Shown one piece after another: positions 17,902-26,966 of a stretch of DNA of 64,000 nucleotides; position 1 is the first letter of the stretch; the number at the start of each line of letters is the position of its first letter. The notes under the pieces were generated by a model. It was not told the origin of the DNA. It was given only the letters and a program-made list of their open reading frames with translations, and searched no databases. Source of the stretch: Lactobacillus johnsonii ATCC 33200 (GTDB taxonomy: Bacteria; Bacillota; Bacilli; Lactobacillales; Lactobacillaceae); contig NZ_GG670121.1 in the NCBI RefSeq assembly GCF_000159355.1, positions 486,940 to 550,939 of the forward strand, written 5' to 3'. The translations under genes and the position numbers were made by a program.

Positions 17902-18363
17902 CTACTGTGTAAGTATTTTTCCAATATTTTGAATCATGTTTAAAATACCTTCGTAGTCTTCTTGATTTTGATAGTTTGTTAAAACACAACAATCAATTAC
18001 TTCATTTTGTGATTTAAATCTAGCAATATCATGTTGTTCATGTAAAAGTTCACCAGTTTTATTAAATGTTTCAAACTTTGGATTACTATAAGCGACTAAT
18101 TTATTTCTTACGGTTTGATGTTTTAATGAATTTAGAATTATTTGATTAACTTCGTTATTATCATTTAGCAGCCTTTGAAAAACATTCATTATGGAGTTTG
18201 CAGTGCATGTATTTTCTTTAGTGCTTTTCTCCATTAGAAATCTATTCAATGAGATATTTTGAAAATTTTGTTGGAGGAAGGAATTAATAGTATCTAAGTG
18301 GTAATAACTTAGCAGAGCATTAGTAGCACTATTGTCAGATAAGGATAACATTAGATCTATTGG
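17902..18363 (-). pseudogene. Class A beta-lactamase-like serine hydrolase, 5' truncated
   Basis: About 150 residues of the C-terminal two thirds. LMLSLSDNSATN holds the SDN loop of class A enzymes, and FNKTGEL holds the KTG motif. The N-terminal signal peptide and the SxxK nucleophile motif are absent; the in-frame sequence continues upstream of the first ATG (18351) as NKPIDL and then runs straight into the opposite-strand EIIC fragment. Without SxxK it cannot be catalytic. The gene was probably a secreted peptidoglycan-linked hydrolase cotranscribed with murQ, 15 bp away. Confidence 0.82.
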
Positions 18364-18969
18364 TTTGTTTATATTGGGGGTTCAGGTACTATTTTAGGTC
18401 TATGTGTTTTATTAGCATTTTTATCTAAGTCTTCATTTGGGAAGACATTAGGCAAAGCTGTTATTATCCCAAGTATCTTCAACATTAATGAACCTATTAT
18501 TTTTGGATTACCAATTGTTTTAAATCCATACTTTGCAATTCCATTTATTGTAACTCCTATGGTAAACGGTGCATTAACCTACTTTGCTATGGTTCTACAT
18601 TTAGTATCTCGCCCTATTGCTTTGGTACCATGGACATTACCAGGCCCAATTGGTGCATATATGGCCACTGGATTTGACTGGCGTGCTGCTATTTTATCCA
18701 TTATTAACATAATTATTTCTGTTATTATTTACTATCCTTTCTTTAAAGTTTGGGATAAAAAACAATTAGAAAAAGAAATGCGGGATAAGGAAAATAACAC
18801 AGTAACAACAGAAACAAATAAAAACAGTAATGTTGAAACTTTCAACTTAAATGAAACTGGTAGAATATTAGTTGAGCATATATCTGTTAGAGAGTACGTA
18901 AAGAAAAGTATGAATTCATGTTTTGGTACTCTAATTAAGTTTAGAAAACTAGCAAAAATGAATGTGTGA
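18358..18969 (+). pseudogene. PTS EIIC (lactose/cellobiose-type), 5' truncated
   Basis: The frame opens near 18358 with WFVYIGGSGTILGL and runs through NINEPIIFGLPIVLNP, the conserved EIIC motif with its glutamate, and VPWTLPGPIGAYMATGFDWRA to a TAG-like end at 18969 (TGA). Roughly 200 of the expected 430 residues remain; the N-terminal half is missing and no start codon or RBS is available. The tail after KEMRDKE is long and unusual. It points away from the truncated hydrolase on the other strand, and the two are fused at 18355-18366. Context suggests a lost MurNAc or muropeptide-sugar transporter. Confidence 0.82.
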
Positions 18970-18983
18970 TTTTAGCTTAAGTA

Positions 18984-19021
18984 AAGGCCACTATAGCATA
19001 TGTGTTATAGTGGGCTTTTTT
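18984..19021 (+). terminator. Terminator after EIIC fragment
   Basis: AAAGGCCACTATAGCA-tatg-TGTTATAGTGGGCTTTTTT hairpin. Confidence 0.85.
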
Positions 19022-19038
19022 GGAGAAATATAAATAAA

Positions 19039-20067
19039 ATGAAAAATATTAATGAAATATCGATGTTAATGAGATCAGCGATCGAGAATCACGCAACTCC
19101 CGGCATTAGTTATACATTAGAAGATATAAAAAATAAGAGAACTGAAACATGCTTTTTGGGATATAGAACTTATAATAAAGAAGTACCTTTAAAAGATGGA
19201 GATCTTTATGATTTAGCTTCTTTAACTAAAGTTGTTGGGGTAACAAGTCGCATTCTTCAATTATTGGGGACAAAAAATATACGTTTAAATGACAAGGTAG
19301 AGAAATATCTTCCAAAATTTGATTATCATGACATTACTATAAAAAACTTGTTACTTCATAATTCCGGCTTACCAGCTGACATAGATAATGTATTTATGTA
19401 CAAAAATAAAGCTGATGTAATAGACGCAATCTTTAATCAAAAATTAGTCTATCCAGTTGGTACGGATATGATATATTCAGATCTAAATTTTATCTTATTA
19501 GGATTAGTTATTGAAAAAATTGATCATAAAACTTTAGATGAGAGTTTAAAAATTCATGTTTTTGAACCATTAGACATGGAAAATACTGGATATTGCATCG
19601 ATAAAAGCAAAAGTCATTTTGTACCTACAGAAAAAACACGAAGTAGAGGATTGGTCCAAGGGGTCGTGCATGATGAAACAGCATATATGCTAGAGGGAAT
19701 TTTAGGAAACGCAGGATTATTATCGACAATTAGTGATCTCAAAAAATTTTGTTTAATGTATTTACAAAAAGGAAAATATAAAAATAGAACGATAATTCCA
19801 TCGCAGATGATTGATGATTTATTTAAGTATGATTTCATGGGGAGAACTTTAGGATGGAAAAGATGGAAGATAAACAAGAGAATGCTTTGGCATACTGGTT
19901 TTACAGGAACATCTATTGCGCTTGATTTAGATAATTTTAGTTTCTTTATTTGCTTAACTAATCGTATAAATCCTACTAGAAAAAATAGAAAATGGATTGA
20001 TATAAGAAAACTAGCAATAAGTTTATTTTTTAATAGTTTAGAAGAAATACCAGAGAATAGAAAATGA
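19039..20067 (+). CDS. Beta-lactamase-family (class C/AmiE-like) serine hydrolase
   Basis: 342 residues. Motifs of the class C/PBP4-like family are intact: SLTK (SxxK nucleophile) near residue 60, YSDLN (YxN) near 150 and HTGFTG near 287. No signal peptide is visible, so it is probably cytoplasmic. The ATG at 19039 is preferred; an ATG at 19000 lies inside the loop of the preceding terminator hairpin. In Bacillus the MurNAc operon includes a related hydrolase (AmiE) acting with murQ, and this gene sits in the same kind of neighbourhood, so a muropeptide-processing role is plausible but inferred. Confidence 0.82.
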   Translation: MKNINEISMLMRSAIENHATPGISYTLEDIKNKRTETCFLGYRTYNKEVPLKDGDLYDLASLTKVVGVTSRILQLLGTKNIRLNDKVEKYLPKFDYHDITIKNLLLHNSGLPADIDNVFMYKNKADVIDAIFNQKLVYPVGTDMIYSDLNFILLGLVIEKIDHKTLDESLKIHVFEPLDMENTGYCIDKSKSHFVPTEKTRSRGLVQGVVHDETAYMLEGILGNAGLLSTISDLKKFCLMYLQKGKYKNRTIIPSQMIDDLFKYDFMGRTLGWKRWKINKRMLWHTGFTGTSIALDLDNFSFFICLTNRINPTRKNRKWIDIRKLAISLFFNSLEEIPENRK

Positions 20068-20092
20068 TCTCAAAAAATTATTATTTGCAACC

Positions 20093-20125
20093 AAAAAGAG
20101 AGGTAAATAACTACCTCTCTTTTTT
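20093..20125. terminator. Bidirectional terminator
   Basis: AAAAAGAGAGGTA / TACCTCTCTTTTTT hairpin between the serine hydrolase and the BMP lipoprotein. Confidence 0.88.
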
Positions 20126-20132
20126 CAATCTA

Positions 20133-21203
20133 TTAATCTGTATCAACCTTAATCTTCCCGTCAATGATTTTTTGCTTAGCTTTTTGAACTTTAATCCAGG
20201 TATGATAGGATAAATTCCCTTGAGCTAAAGAAATACCTTTGTTTTTAAGACCATACTTCAGAGTTTTACCACCTGGGAATTTTCCACTAGCAGTTTGGGT
20301 AGCGATATCTTCAACAGCAAGATCGGCACTTTTGATAACTGAAGTAAGAGTGAAATTAGATGGTTGTCCACCTTTTGCCAGGTAGTCGCCTAATTTTGAT
20401 TGATCTTCATCAGATCCTATAACCCATACTTTTTGCCTTACAGGTCGAGCTTGATTGATTTCCTGCGCTGCTTTGAATACACCTTGTCCACTTTTACCTG
20501 CTGCTTGAAAAATGACGTCAGCTTTTTTATTGTACATTTCCTGGGCAATATCGTGTGCTTTATTAGCATCTGAAAAGTTTCCAACTGTCTGGCTCACTAC
20601 TTTAATATGTTTATGAAGTTTATGATTTGTTGTTCTTACGCCTTGAATAAAACCTGCTTTGAATGAGGCCATTTCTTTACTATTTTGACCTAAGACTAAA
20701 CCAACTGTTTGACTTTTAGTCGTGTAAGCAGCTGCTACACCAGCTAAATATGCTCCTTCTTGATTCTTAAAGGAGATACCGGTTAAATTTTTTAGTTTTG
20801 GAGTATAGGCATCAATAACGACAAAATTCTTTTTTGGATTATTTTTAGCTGCTTTAATAATATTTGGCTTAAGAGTATAGCCAACACCAATAATAGTTGA
20901 GAAATTTTTATCTAACGTTTCATTGATAGTGGTTTGATAATATTTCGGATCTTTAGGTACAAAATAGTTATAGCCTTTGTTTCCTTCTGGAAGATCATTT
21001 TTAGTACCATAATCTTTTAAACCATTCCAGGCAGATTGATTTAAAGAATTATCTTTAATGCCGTTAATGTCGGATATAAGAGCGATATGATTGTCTCCCT
21101 TTTTATTTGTTGGTTCCTCATGATTAGGTTTGCTACAAGCACTTGCTATTAAAAAGATAGCACTTGTGATCAATAATAGATTAAATTTTTTATTTAGCTT
21201 CAT
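20133..21203 (-). CDS. BMP-family solute-binding lipoprotein
   Basis: 356 residues with a lipoprotein signal (lipobox ending IASAC at about 19-23) and the BMP/Med/TmpC fold: ISDINGIKDNSLNQSAWNGL near 45-64, GVGYTLKPNI near 100, FVVIDA near 122, GAYLAGVAAA near 143 and VIGSDEDQ near 262. Members capture nucleosides for ABC uptake. No ABC partner genes are adjacent, so it would have to work with a transporter encoded elsewhere. Monocistronic between terminators. Confidence 0.87.
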   Translation of the reverse strand: MKLNKKFNLLLITSAIFLIASACSKPNHEEPTNKKGDNHIALISDINGIKDNSLNQSAWNGLKDYGTKNDLPEGNKGYNYFVPKDPKYYQTTINETLDKNFSTIIGVGYTLKPNIIKAAKNNPKKNFVVIDAYTPKLKNLTGISFKNQEGAYLAGVAAAYTTKSQTVGLVLGQNSKEMASFKAGFIQGVRTTNHKLHKHIKVVSQTVGNFSDANKAHDIAQEMYNKKADVIFQAAGKSGQGVFKAAQEINQARPVRQKVWVIGSDEDQSKLGDYLAKGGQPSNFTLTSVIKSADLAVEDIATQTASGKFPGGKTLKYGLKNKGISLAQGNLSYHTWIKVQKAKQKIIDGKIKVDTD

Positions 21204-21245
21204 TTGAAAACCTCGATTAAAAATCTATTCTAATTTTAAACGAGA

Positions 21246-21285
21246 AAAAGACCATCCTACAAGTCAAAGTAGGGTGGTCTTTTAA
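21246..21285 (-). terminator. Terminator of phosphonate-type binding protein gene
   Basis: AAAAGACCATCCTAC / GTAGGGTGGTCTTTT hairpin downstream of the next gene on the minus strand. Confidence 0.85.
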
Positions 21286-21296
21286 AAATATTAAAT

Positions 21297-22229
21297 TTAT
21301 TTTTCAGCCTTTTTAGCTTCAGCTTCGTATTCACGAACAATATTGAAGTTAGAATCTTTAGAATCTACATAGCCATAGTGTTGGTAAATATTTTCAAGGA
21401 TCTTCTTACCCTTCTTAGTCTTAGCAATATCTTTAAAGGCAGTAGCAAGTTTCTTTCTAAATGACTTAGACATGCCGCTTCTAACAGCAACAGTATCGTT
21501 TGGAATGTATTTAGTAAAGTAAATTGGAACAACATCTTTCATTACAGCAGGTGCATCTTTAGCAGCCAGAGGACGAGCGTCAGAGAAGACAAAGGCAGCA
21601 TCGGCATCACCGTTGTAAACTGATAAAACAGCTTGATCGTGACCCTTAACTTGAACTAATTTACAATCTTTTGGTACATTTAAACCTTTCTTGTGAAGTT
21701 CCGCAATTGGAAGAACGTAACCAGAAGTAGAGGTTGGATCTTGAACGGCAATTGTCTTACCTTTTAGATCTTTCCAAGATTTGATCTTAGAGCCCTTTTT
21801 GACTACGATCATTGAACGGTAGCTATCCATTAATTTGTGGTTTTGCTTACCGCTTGGTTCGTCATAGCCATAACGTTGTGCTTGTAGTAAAACATCCGCT
21901 ACACCACGTTTGTGAGCTAAGACATAAGCATCAGGTGGTAGGAAACCAACATCAACTTTCTTTGATGCCATTGCTTCAATTAAAGCAGAGTTATCAGTTG
22001 AAACAGTCACATGAACAGGCATATGTAATTGCTTTTCAAGCAAGCCTTGTAATGGCTTAGCTTTAGCTTCAAGTTTAGAAGCTTGGACACTAGGAACAAA
22101 CTGAACGTTTAATTCTTTAGGAGTATAGCCATCATTTGCTTTAGAAGCAGACTTATTGTTTGAACATGCAGCAGTTGATGCGGCAAGTAAAATCATAGCA
22201 GCGCCGATTAAAAATTTCTTTATATTCAT
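21297..22229 (-). CDS. PhnD-like (phosphate/phosphite/phosphonate-type) solute-binding lipoprotein
   Basis: 310 residues with a lipobox ending STAAC (about 18-22). The PhnD family pattern is visible: FVPSVQASKLEAKAKPL near 47-63, DVGFLPPDAYVLAHKRG near 97-113, SWKDLKGKTIAVQDPTSTSGY near 162-182 and DADAAFVFSDARP near 217. It would bind an oxyanion or organophosphonate at the outer membrane face for ABC import. The ABC and permease genes are not next to it. RBS GGAGG. Confidence 0.86.
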   Translation of the reverse strand: MNIKKFLIGAAMILLAASTAACSNNKSASKANDGYTPKELNVQFVPSVQASKLEAKAKPLQGLLEKQLHMPVHVTVSTDNSALIEAMASKKVDVGFLPPDAYVLAHKRGVADVLLQAQRYGYDEPSGKQNHKLMDSYRSMIVVKKGSKIKSWKDLKGKTIAVQDPTSTSGYVLPIAELHKKGLNVPKDCKLVQVKGHDQAVLSVYNGDADAAFVFSDARPLAAKDAPAVMKDVVPIYFTKYIPNDTVAVRSGMSKSFRKKLATAFKDIAKTKKGKKILENIYQHYGYVDSKDSNFNIVREYEAEAKKAEK

Positions 22230-22407
22230 TTTTTCCTCCAGAACTATTTAATGAAGTTGACGATATAAAGATAGCAAACTATGGGTGTTAATTCAATAGA
22301 AAACATGTATATTTTTACAATAAATCAAAAATATTGTTCGTGTTTTGTTAAAGAAAACTAGTGGAATCAATGATTTTGCATACTGAAAGCACGAATTTAA
22401 AAACAAT

Positions 22408-22437
22408 AAAAAATCCAGATGACTAACATCTGGATAA
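22408..22437 (-). terminator. Terminator of cyd-men operon
   Basis: ATCCAGATG / CATCTGGAT stem followed by a T run on the minus strand. Confidence 0.82.
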
Positions 22438-22442
22438 AAAGG

Positions 22443-23369
22443 TTATTTAATTCTAAGATTTAACATCAAACCGATAAAGAGACCTACTGCTTCAGTTACA
22501 AATAAAACTTGGGTATTTTGGACTACTTTAGGGAAAGATTTTGGCTTAGTTTGTATTTTCCAAAGAAAGCACATGTTTTTGTAGATTGTTGGAATACAAA
22601 TCAAAATTAAAGCGACACTCCAAGGAAGGACTCCAACCCAAATTGCCCAACCTGTTAAAAAGAATCCTAAAAAGTAGTTAAATACGAATAAATAAAGACC
22701 GCCCTTAATTCCAATATAAGAAACTAAAGTGTGTCTTCCATTTGCGATATCTGCATCATGATCACACAAATTATTTCCAAGCATTAAAGTGAAGTTACAA
22801 ATTTCAGGAATGCCGGCAGCAAGGATAATTGGCCAAACAAAATTCCAGTTAAATGGTACATGGGGATAAACGTTAATATAGACCATGATTAGAAAAATTC
22901 CAAATCCCATTGCAAAACAAGCAGCTATTTCTCCAAAAGGCCCGGCAGAAATTGTATGTGATCCAGTTGAATAGGAAAGAGCAATTGCGTAACAAATAAT
23001 TCCTAGAATCCAAATATATAAATTAGTTTGAAAACCAATCATAAAAGCACAGGTGGCTGAAATAATAAATAAAATCCAAATAAGAACTAAAACATTTTTG
23101 GGATTAAGATGATACTTCCCAATTGGATTCTTTTTATGATCGCCAGTTTTAGCAGCTTTTTCACGCTTATAATCCCAATAACCATCATTTACATTCATAA
23201 AAATCTGTAGAACAATTGTAGCGATACACATTTCAATTGTTGGAAAAATTCTAAACAACTGAAAATTATATTCTGTGTACATGATTCCTAATAGGACAGG
23301 AATTATGGAGTTAAATAGGGTACGTGGTTCAACTAATTCATAGTAGCCTTGCTTTGCTTCAGCAGACAT
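22443..23369 (-). CDS. menA: MenA-like UbiA-family prenyltransferase
   Basis: 308 residues, about eight to nine membrane helices. Both Asp-rich UbiA motifs are present: NDGYWDYKREKAAKTGD near 63-79 and DHDADIANGRHTL near 205-217. Such enzymes attach a polyprenyl chain to 1,4-dihydroxy-2-naphthoate to give demethylmenaquinone. It follows the cydABCD genes by 19 bp on the same strand. No other men gene is in the window. This supports quinone production from an acquired naphthoate precursor to serve the bd oxidase; the substrate is inferred from that context. Confidence 0.85.
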   Translation of the reverse strand: MSAEAKQGYYELVEPRTLFNSIIPVLLGIMYTEYNFQLFRIFPTIEMCIATIVLQIFMNVNDGYWDYKREKAAKTGDHKKNPIGKYHLNPKNVLVLIWILFIISATCAFMIGFQTNLYIWILGIICYAIALSYSTGSHTISAGPFGEIAACFAMGFGIFLIMVYINVYPHVPFNWNFVWPIILAAGIPEICNFTLMLGNNLCDHDADIANGRHTLVSYIGIKGGLYLFVFNYFLGFFLTGWAIWVGVLPWSVALILICIPTIYKNMCFLWKIQTKPKSFPKVVQNTQVLFVTEAVGLFIGLMLNLRIK

Positions 23370-23388
23370 AATAAACTTCTTTCTATTT

Positions 23389-25134
23389 TTAAATTAGTCC
23401 TTGATCCATTAAATAAAGTTGATGAAAATGCTCATTGTGTTCAAATAATTCGTAAGGATTGCCCTGCATGGTCACTTTTCCATCTTTAAAGAAGAGAACT
23501 TCGTTCATATATTTTACACCTTGTAAGTGGTGAGTTACCCAAACTACTGTCTTCTTCTTTAAAACATCAAATACTAAATCTAATAATTTTTGTTCTGTTA
23601 GCGGATCTAGACCCACTGTTGGCTCATCTAAGAGGACAATTGGGGTATCTTGTAAAAGTACACGTGCTAATGCTAAACGTTCCTTTTGACCACCAGAAAA
23701 ACGTGCGCCAGCTTCTGCGACTTCTGTATCCATTTTTTTAGGAAGGGAATTAATGAAATCAGCTAGCTGTACTTTTTCTAAAATTTCCATCATTTGATCA
23801 GCATTGGCATCTGGATTAGCCATTTTAAGATTTTCATAGATAGTAGTATTGAATAAAAATGGCTCCTGGTTCAGCACAGAGAATAATTTTGAACGCTCTT
23901 TTTGTAAGGACAAAACATTAATCTTATCCAAGGTGACAGTACCTGTATTTGGCTTTAAATCTCCAAGAATTAATTGTAGGATAGTACTTTTTCCAGCCCC
24001 AGATGGTCCAATTAAAGCAGCTTTTTGACCTCTTTTTAATGTGAGAGAGAAATTTTGAATAATTGGATAATCTTCTCCTGGATAAGTGAATGAAATATCA
24101 GTAGCTTTTAAAGTTCCTACAAAAACTGGATCAAGATATTCTTGATGAGGTAAATGGTTTTCAGGTACTGTTAATTCATTTAAATGCTTTACTGAATCGC
24201 TATATGTGTGCCATTCCTCAATACCTTGTCCAACGGGAATGAAAGCATCAGATAGAGGGAACAAGGCTAAAACAACAGCACCAACGTAATTTGCTGCTTC
24301 TTGATTATAGGTGAGGTTCTTGTTAGTGAAATAAAGAATAGCAACAGCCATTAAACCGAAGATAAACTCAAGAATAAAATCACGTGCCCAATCAAACTTG
24401 CCGGATTTTTTTTCATGCTTTCCTAAAGACTTTAAAGTGGTTTTAGTTTGATTGAAAAATGCATCCTTGCGACCAGAAATTTTCCAGTCGCCAGCACCTA
24501 AAACTTGATCAGTAAATTCTGTATAAAGCTGTGTTTTCTCTTTCTTTTCCTTACTGCGTACACTAGCTTGTTTTAGAAGTGAGAAGAATGGAACGAGAAT
24601 AAGTTCCATAATCAATAAAATTGCTATAATACCCGCTAATGGCCATGAAAATAAGCCAAGCAAAATTACAACAATAAATCCTACTAGGTAACTTAGAATG
24701 GCTGGAAAGATAGTTCTCAAATAAAGATTTTGTAAGTGTCCAATATCATCAGTTAGGAGAGAAAGAATACTTCCTGTCTGAAAAGCTGAGCCGACTGCTG
24801 AAGTATTTTTTTCAGCGATATAAAAAAGTCTTCTCCTTAGAGAACTTGTGACCCGTAAAATCCAATTATGAGAAACTAAACGCTCTAAATATCTAAATAA
24901 AGGTCGTCCAATTCCGACAGCACGCATTAAGACGATTGGGACATAAATCATTAAGATGTTTTCTGGACGTGTTGCTGCTTTGTCAATTGTATAGCCCGCA
25001 TAAAACATAAGCGCACCACCACAAAAGAACATAACGATGCCAAGAAAAATCGCTAAGAGAAAATTCCACTTATATTTTGCAAGGTAAGGTTTAACCCAAT
25101 GTTCATGTTTCCAAGAAAATTTTTTGTTCATCAT
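23389..25134 (-). CDS. cydC: CydC-type thiol exporter ABC subunit
   Basis: 581 residues: six-helix ABC exporter domain then an ATPase with Walker A GPSGAGKST near 370, signature FSGGQKERLALAR near 475 and Walker B VLLDEPTVGLD near 498. With its partner it forms the heterodimer that exports glutathione/cysteine-type thiols and is needed to assemble cytochrome bd. The DEPTVGLD/THHLQGVKYMNE features fit the subunit called CydC in E. coli; in Gram-positive order (A-B-C-D) it is often named cydD. Its ATG overlaps the upstream stop by four bases. Confidence 0.9.
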   Translation of the reverse strand: MMNKKFSWKHEHWVKPYLAKYKWNFLLAIFLGIVMFFCGGALMFYAGYTIDKAATRPENILMIYVPIVLMRAVGIGRPLFRYLERLVSHNWILRVTSSLRRRLFYIAEKNTSAVGSAFQTGSILSLLTDDIGHLQNLYLRTIFPAILSYLVGFIVVILLGLFSWPLAGIIAILLIMELILVPFFSLLKQASVRSKEKKEKTQLYTEFTDQVLGAGDWKISGRKDAFFNQTKTTLKSLGKHEKKSGKFDWARDFILEFIFGLMAVAILYFTNKNLTYNQEAANYVGAVVLALFPLSDAFIPVGQGIEEWHTYSDSVKHLNELTVPENHLPHQEYLDPVFVGTLKATDISFTYPGEDYPIIQNFSLTLKRGQKAALIGPSGAGKSTILQLILGDLKPNTGTVTLDKINVLSLQKERSKLFSVLNQEPFLFNTTIYENLKMANPDANADQMMEILEKVQLADFINSLPKKMDTEVAEAGARFSGGQKERLALARVLLQDTPIVLLDEPTVGLDPLTEQKLLDLVFDVLKKKTVVWVTHHLQGVKYMNEVLFFKDGKVTMQGNPYELFEHNEHFHQLYLMDQGLI

Positions 25135-26948
25135 AGTAGATCTTCTTTCAATGGGTGAGTAAGTTTTTTGAATAAAGTTCCGTTTTTAGCTAAGTCACTA
25201 GGAGCACCTTGTTCTACAATTTCTCCATTTTCAATGACTAGGCACCAATCCATATCATTTAGCCAGTGCAAGCGGTGTGTCGTAAAGAAGACTAAATGAT
25301 TTTCCATTAATTTCTTCATCGGCTCCTTTAATTCATACTCAGTTTCAATATCCAGGTGAGCAGTTGGTTCGTCGAAAAATAATATCTTTCGATCTTTTGC
25401 TAGGAAAGCACGGGCTAATGCAATGCGTTGTTTTTGTCCGCCAGAAATGCCGCGTCCATTTTCACCGATTCTAGTGTTTAAACCATCTTTTAAACTAGCA
25501 ACAAAATTATTCAAATCAGTTGCTTTTAACGCAGCATCAATTTCTGTTTGACTAGCATTTGGATTATAAAAAGTTAGATTTTCTTTAATGCTAGTTGCGA
25601 ACATGAAAGGATCTTGTGGAATATATGTAATTTGATTTTGCCAATTCTTTTGATTGAGTTGGGCAAGATTTTGCCCATTAATTGTAAAATTATCTTCTTT
25701 AAGATGGGGAGTAAGAAAGCCCGCTAAAATTCTCATTAATGTTGTTTTTCCAGCACCTGTTGGGCCAATAATGCCAACTTTTTGAAATCCTGTAAGCTTT
25801 AGATTAACATTACGTAACTCATCAGCTGTATGAGTCTTATCGGCACTTGTTTGTTCCTTTTTTACTACGGCGCTCATTTTTGCATTTTTATTAATACTAA
25901 AATGATCTTGATCAATATGACTATAGTTAAAAGAAACATCATTAGCTATAAAGACACTATCTTTGTTCCACGTGAAACTAGATAACTGATCTTCTTGGGG
26001 AGTGGTTGGAAAAGCTAGAATATCAAAAATTTGTCCTAGAGCATTTTTACCATTTAAAGTTGCATGGAAATCATTACCAAAATCCCGAATTGGTAAAAAG
26101 TATTCAGGTGATAAAATTAAAATCACTAATGAAGGATAAAGAACCAAGTTGCCATTGATTAAGCCAATTCCAAGAAACATGGCAATAATTGCAATGGATA
26201 ATGTGGTAAAGAAGTCTAGCGTAAAGGTGGATAGGATTGCTACTCTTAAGACACCCATTGTCTTTTTACGGTAGTTTTCACTATTTTTATAAACAATATT
26301 TCCATATTTTTTAGCAAGACCCAAAACTTTTAAGGTGCTTAACCCCCGTAAAGCATCAACAAAGTGGTTTTGCAATTTAATATATCCAGCATATTGTTTA
26401 CTAGCTTTACTTTGAGCAGCAGTTCCTAAAATGATCATAAATAAGATCAGTAAAGGAAAAACTAAGAGTAAAATCCATCCAGAAAGGGCATTTAGAGTAA
26501 AGATATAAATTAAAATCACCCATGGAGCAATTGCGAGGGCAATTAATTTTGGAAAAATTAGCGACAGATAATTGGAAATTTCGTCCATTCCATCTAAAAG
26601 AGTAGAAACTAAGTTTCCTGTTCCAATTCTTGAGACTAATGCAATTCCACCATCATAGGTTTTATTAAGTAATTGTTGACGTAAAAGAGCAGTTGTCTGA
26701 TTTGCATAACGATTCATATACCATTTTTGAAACCAGTTAATTCCTTGTCTTAATAAATAGAAGATCAAAAAAGCTAAAACATCTTCTACAATATTAGCAA
26801 AAGACTGTCGTTTCCAAGAGCCGACAATTGCTCGAGCAAGGAAAATACCTTGGCCTAAAATAGCAAATGCTTGCAAGAACATTAGTCCTGCAAGCATTGC
26901 GAGCATGATTTTGGCTTTTGGTAATTTAAAAAGTCGTTTATCAATCAT
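25131..26948 (-). CDS. cydD: CydD-type thiol exporter ABC subunit
   Basis: 605 residues: N-terminal six-helix exporter domain and C-terminal ATPase with Walker A GPTGAGKTT near 395, signature ISGGQKQRIALAR near 500 and Walker B ILFFDEPTAHLD near 523. It pairs with the next gene. An insertion of about 40 residues lies between the membrane domain and the ATPase (around residues 345-375, rich in K, D and T). Naming follows the E. coli subunit type; in Bacillus-style order it would be cydC. Confidence 0.9.
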   Translation of the reverse strand: MIDKRLFKLPKAKIMLAMLAGLMFLQAFAILGQGIFLARAIVGSWKRQSFANIVEDVLAFLIFYLLRQGINWFQKWYMNRYANQTTALLRQQLLNKTYDGGIALVSRIGTGNLVSTLLDGMDEISNYLSLIFPKLIALAIAPWVILIYIFTLNALSGWILLLVFPLLILFMIILGTAAQSKASKQYAGYIKLQNHFVDALRGLSTLKVLGLAKKYGNIVYKNSENYRKKTMGVLRVAILSTFTLDFFTTLSIAIIAMFLGIGLINGNLVLYPSLVILILSPEYFLPIRDFGNDFHATLNGKNALGQIFDILAFPTTPQEDQLSSFTWNKDSVFIANDVSFNYSHIDQDHFSINKNAKMSAVVKKEQTSADKTHTADELRNVNLKLTGFQKVGIIGPTGAGKTTLMRILAGFLTPHLKEDNFTINGQNLAQLNQKNWQNQITYIPQDPFMFATSIKENLTFYNPNASQTEIDAALKATDLNNFVASLKDGLNTRIGENGRGISGGQKQRIALARAFLAKDRKILFFDEPTAHLDIETEYELKEPMKKLMENHLVFFTTHRLHWLNDMDWCLVIENGEIVEQGAPSDLAKNGTLFKKLTHPLKEDLL

Positions 26949-26966
26949 TTTTATTCCTGTTCTAGA

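Noticed and set aside
19000..19038. Upstream ATG extending the serine hydrolase by 13 residues
   Set aside because: It lies in the loop of a strong terminator hairpin and has no ribosome binding site.
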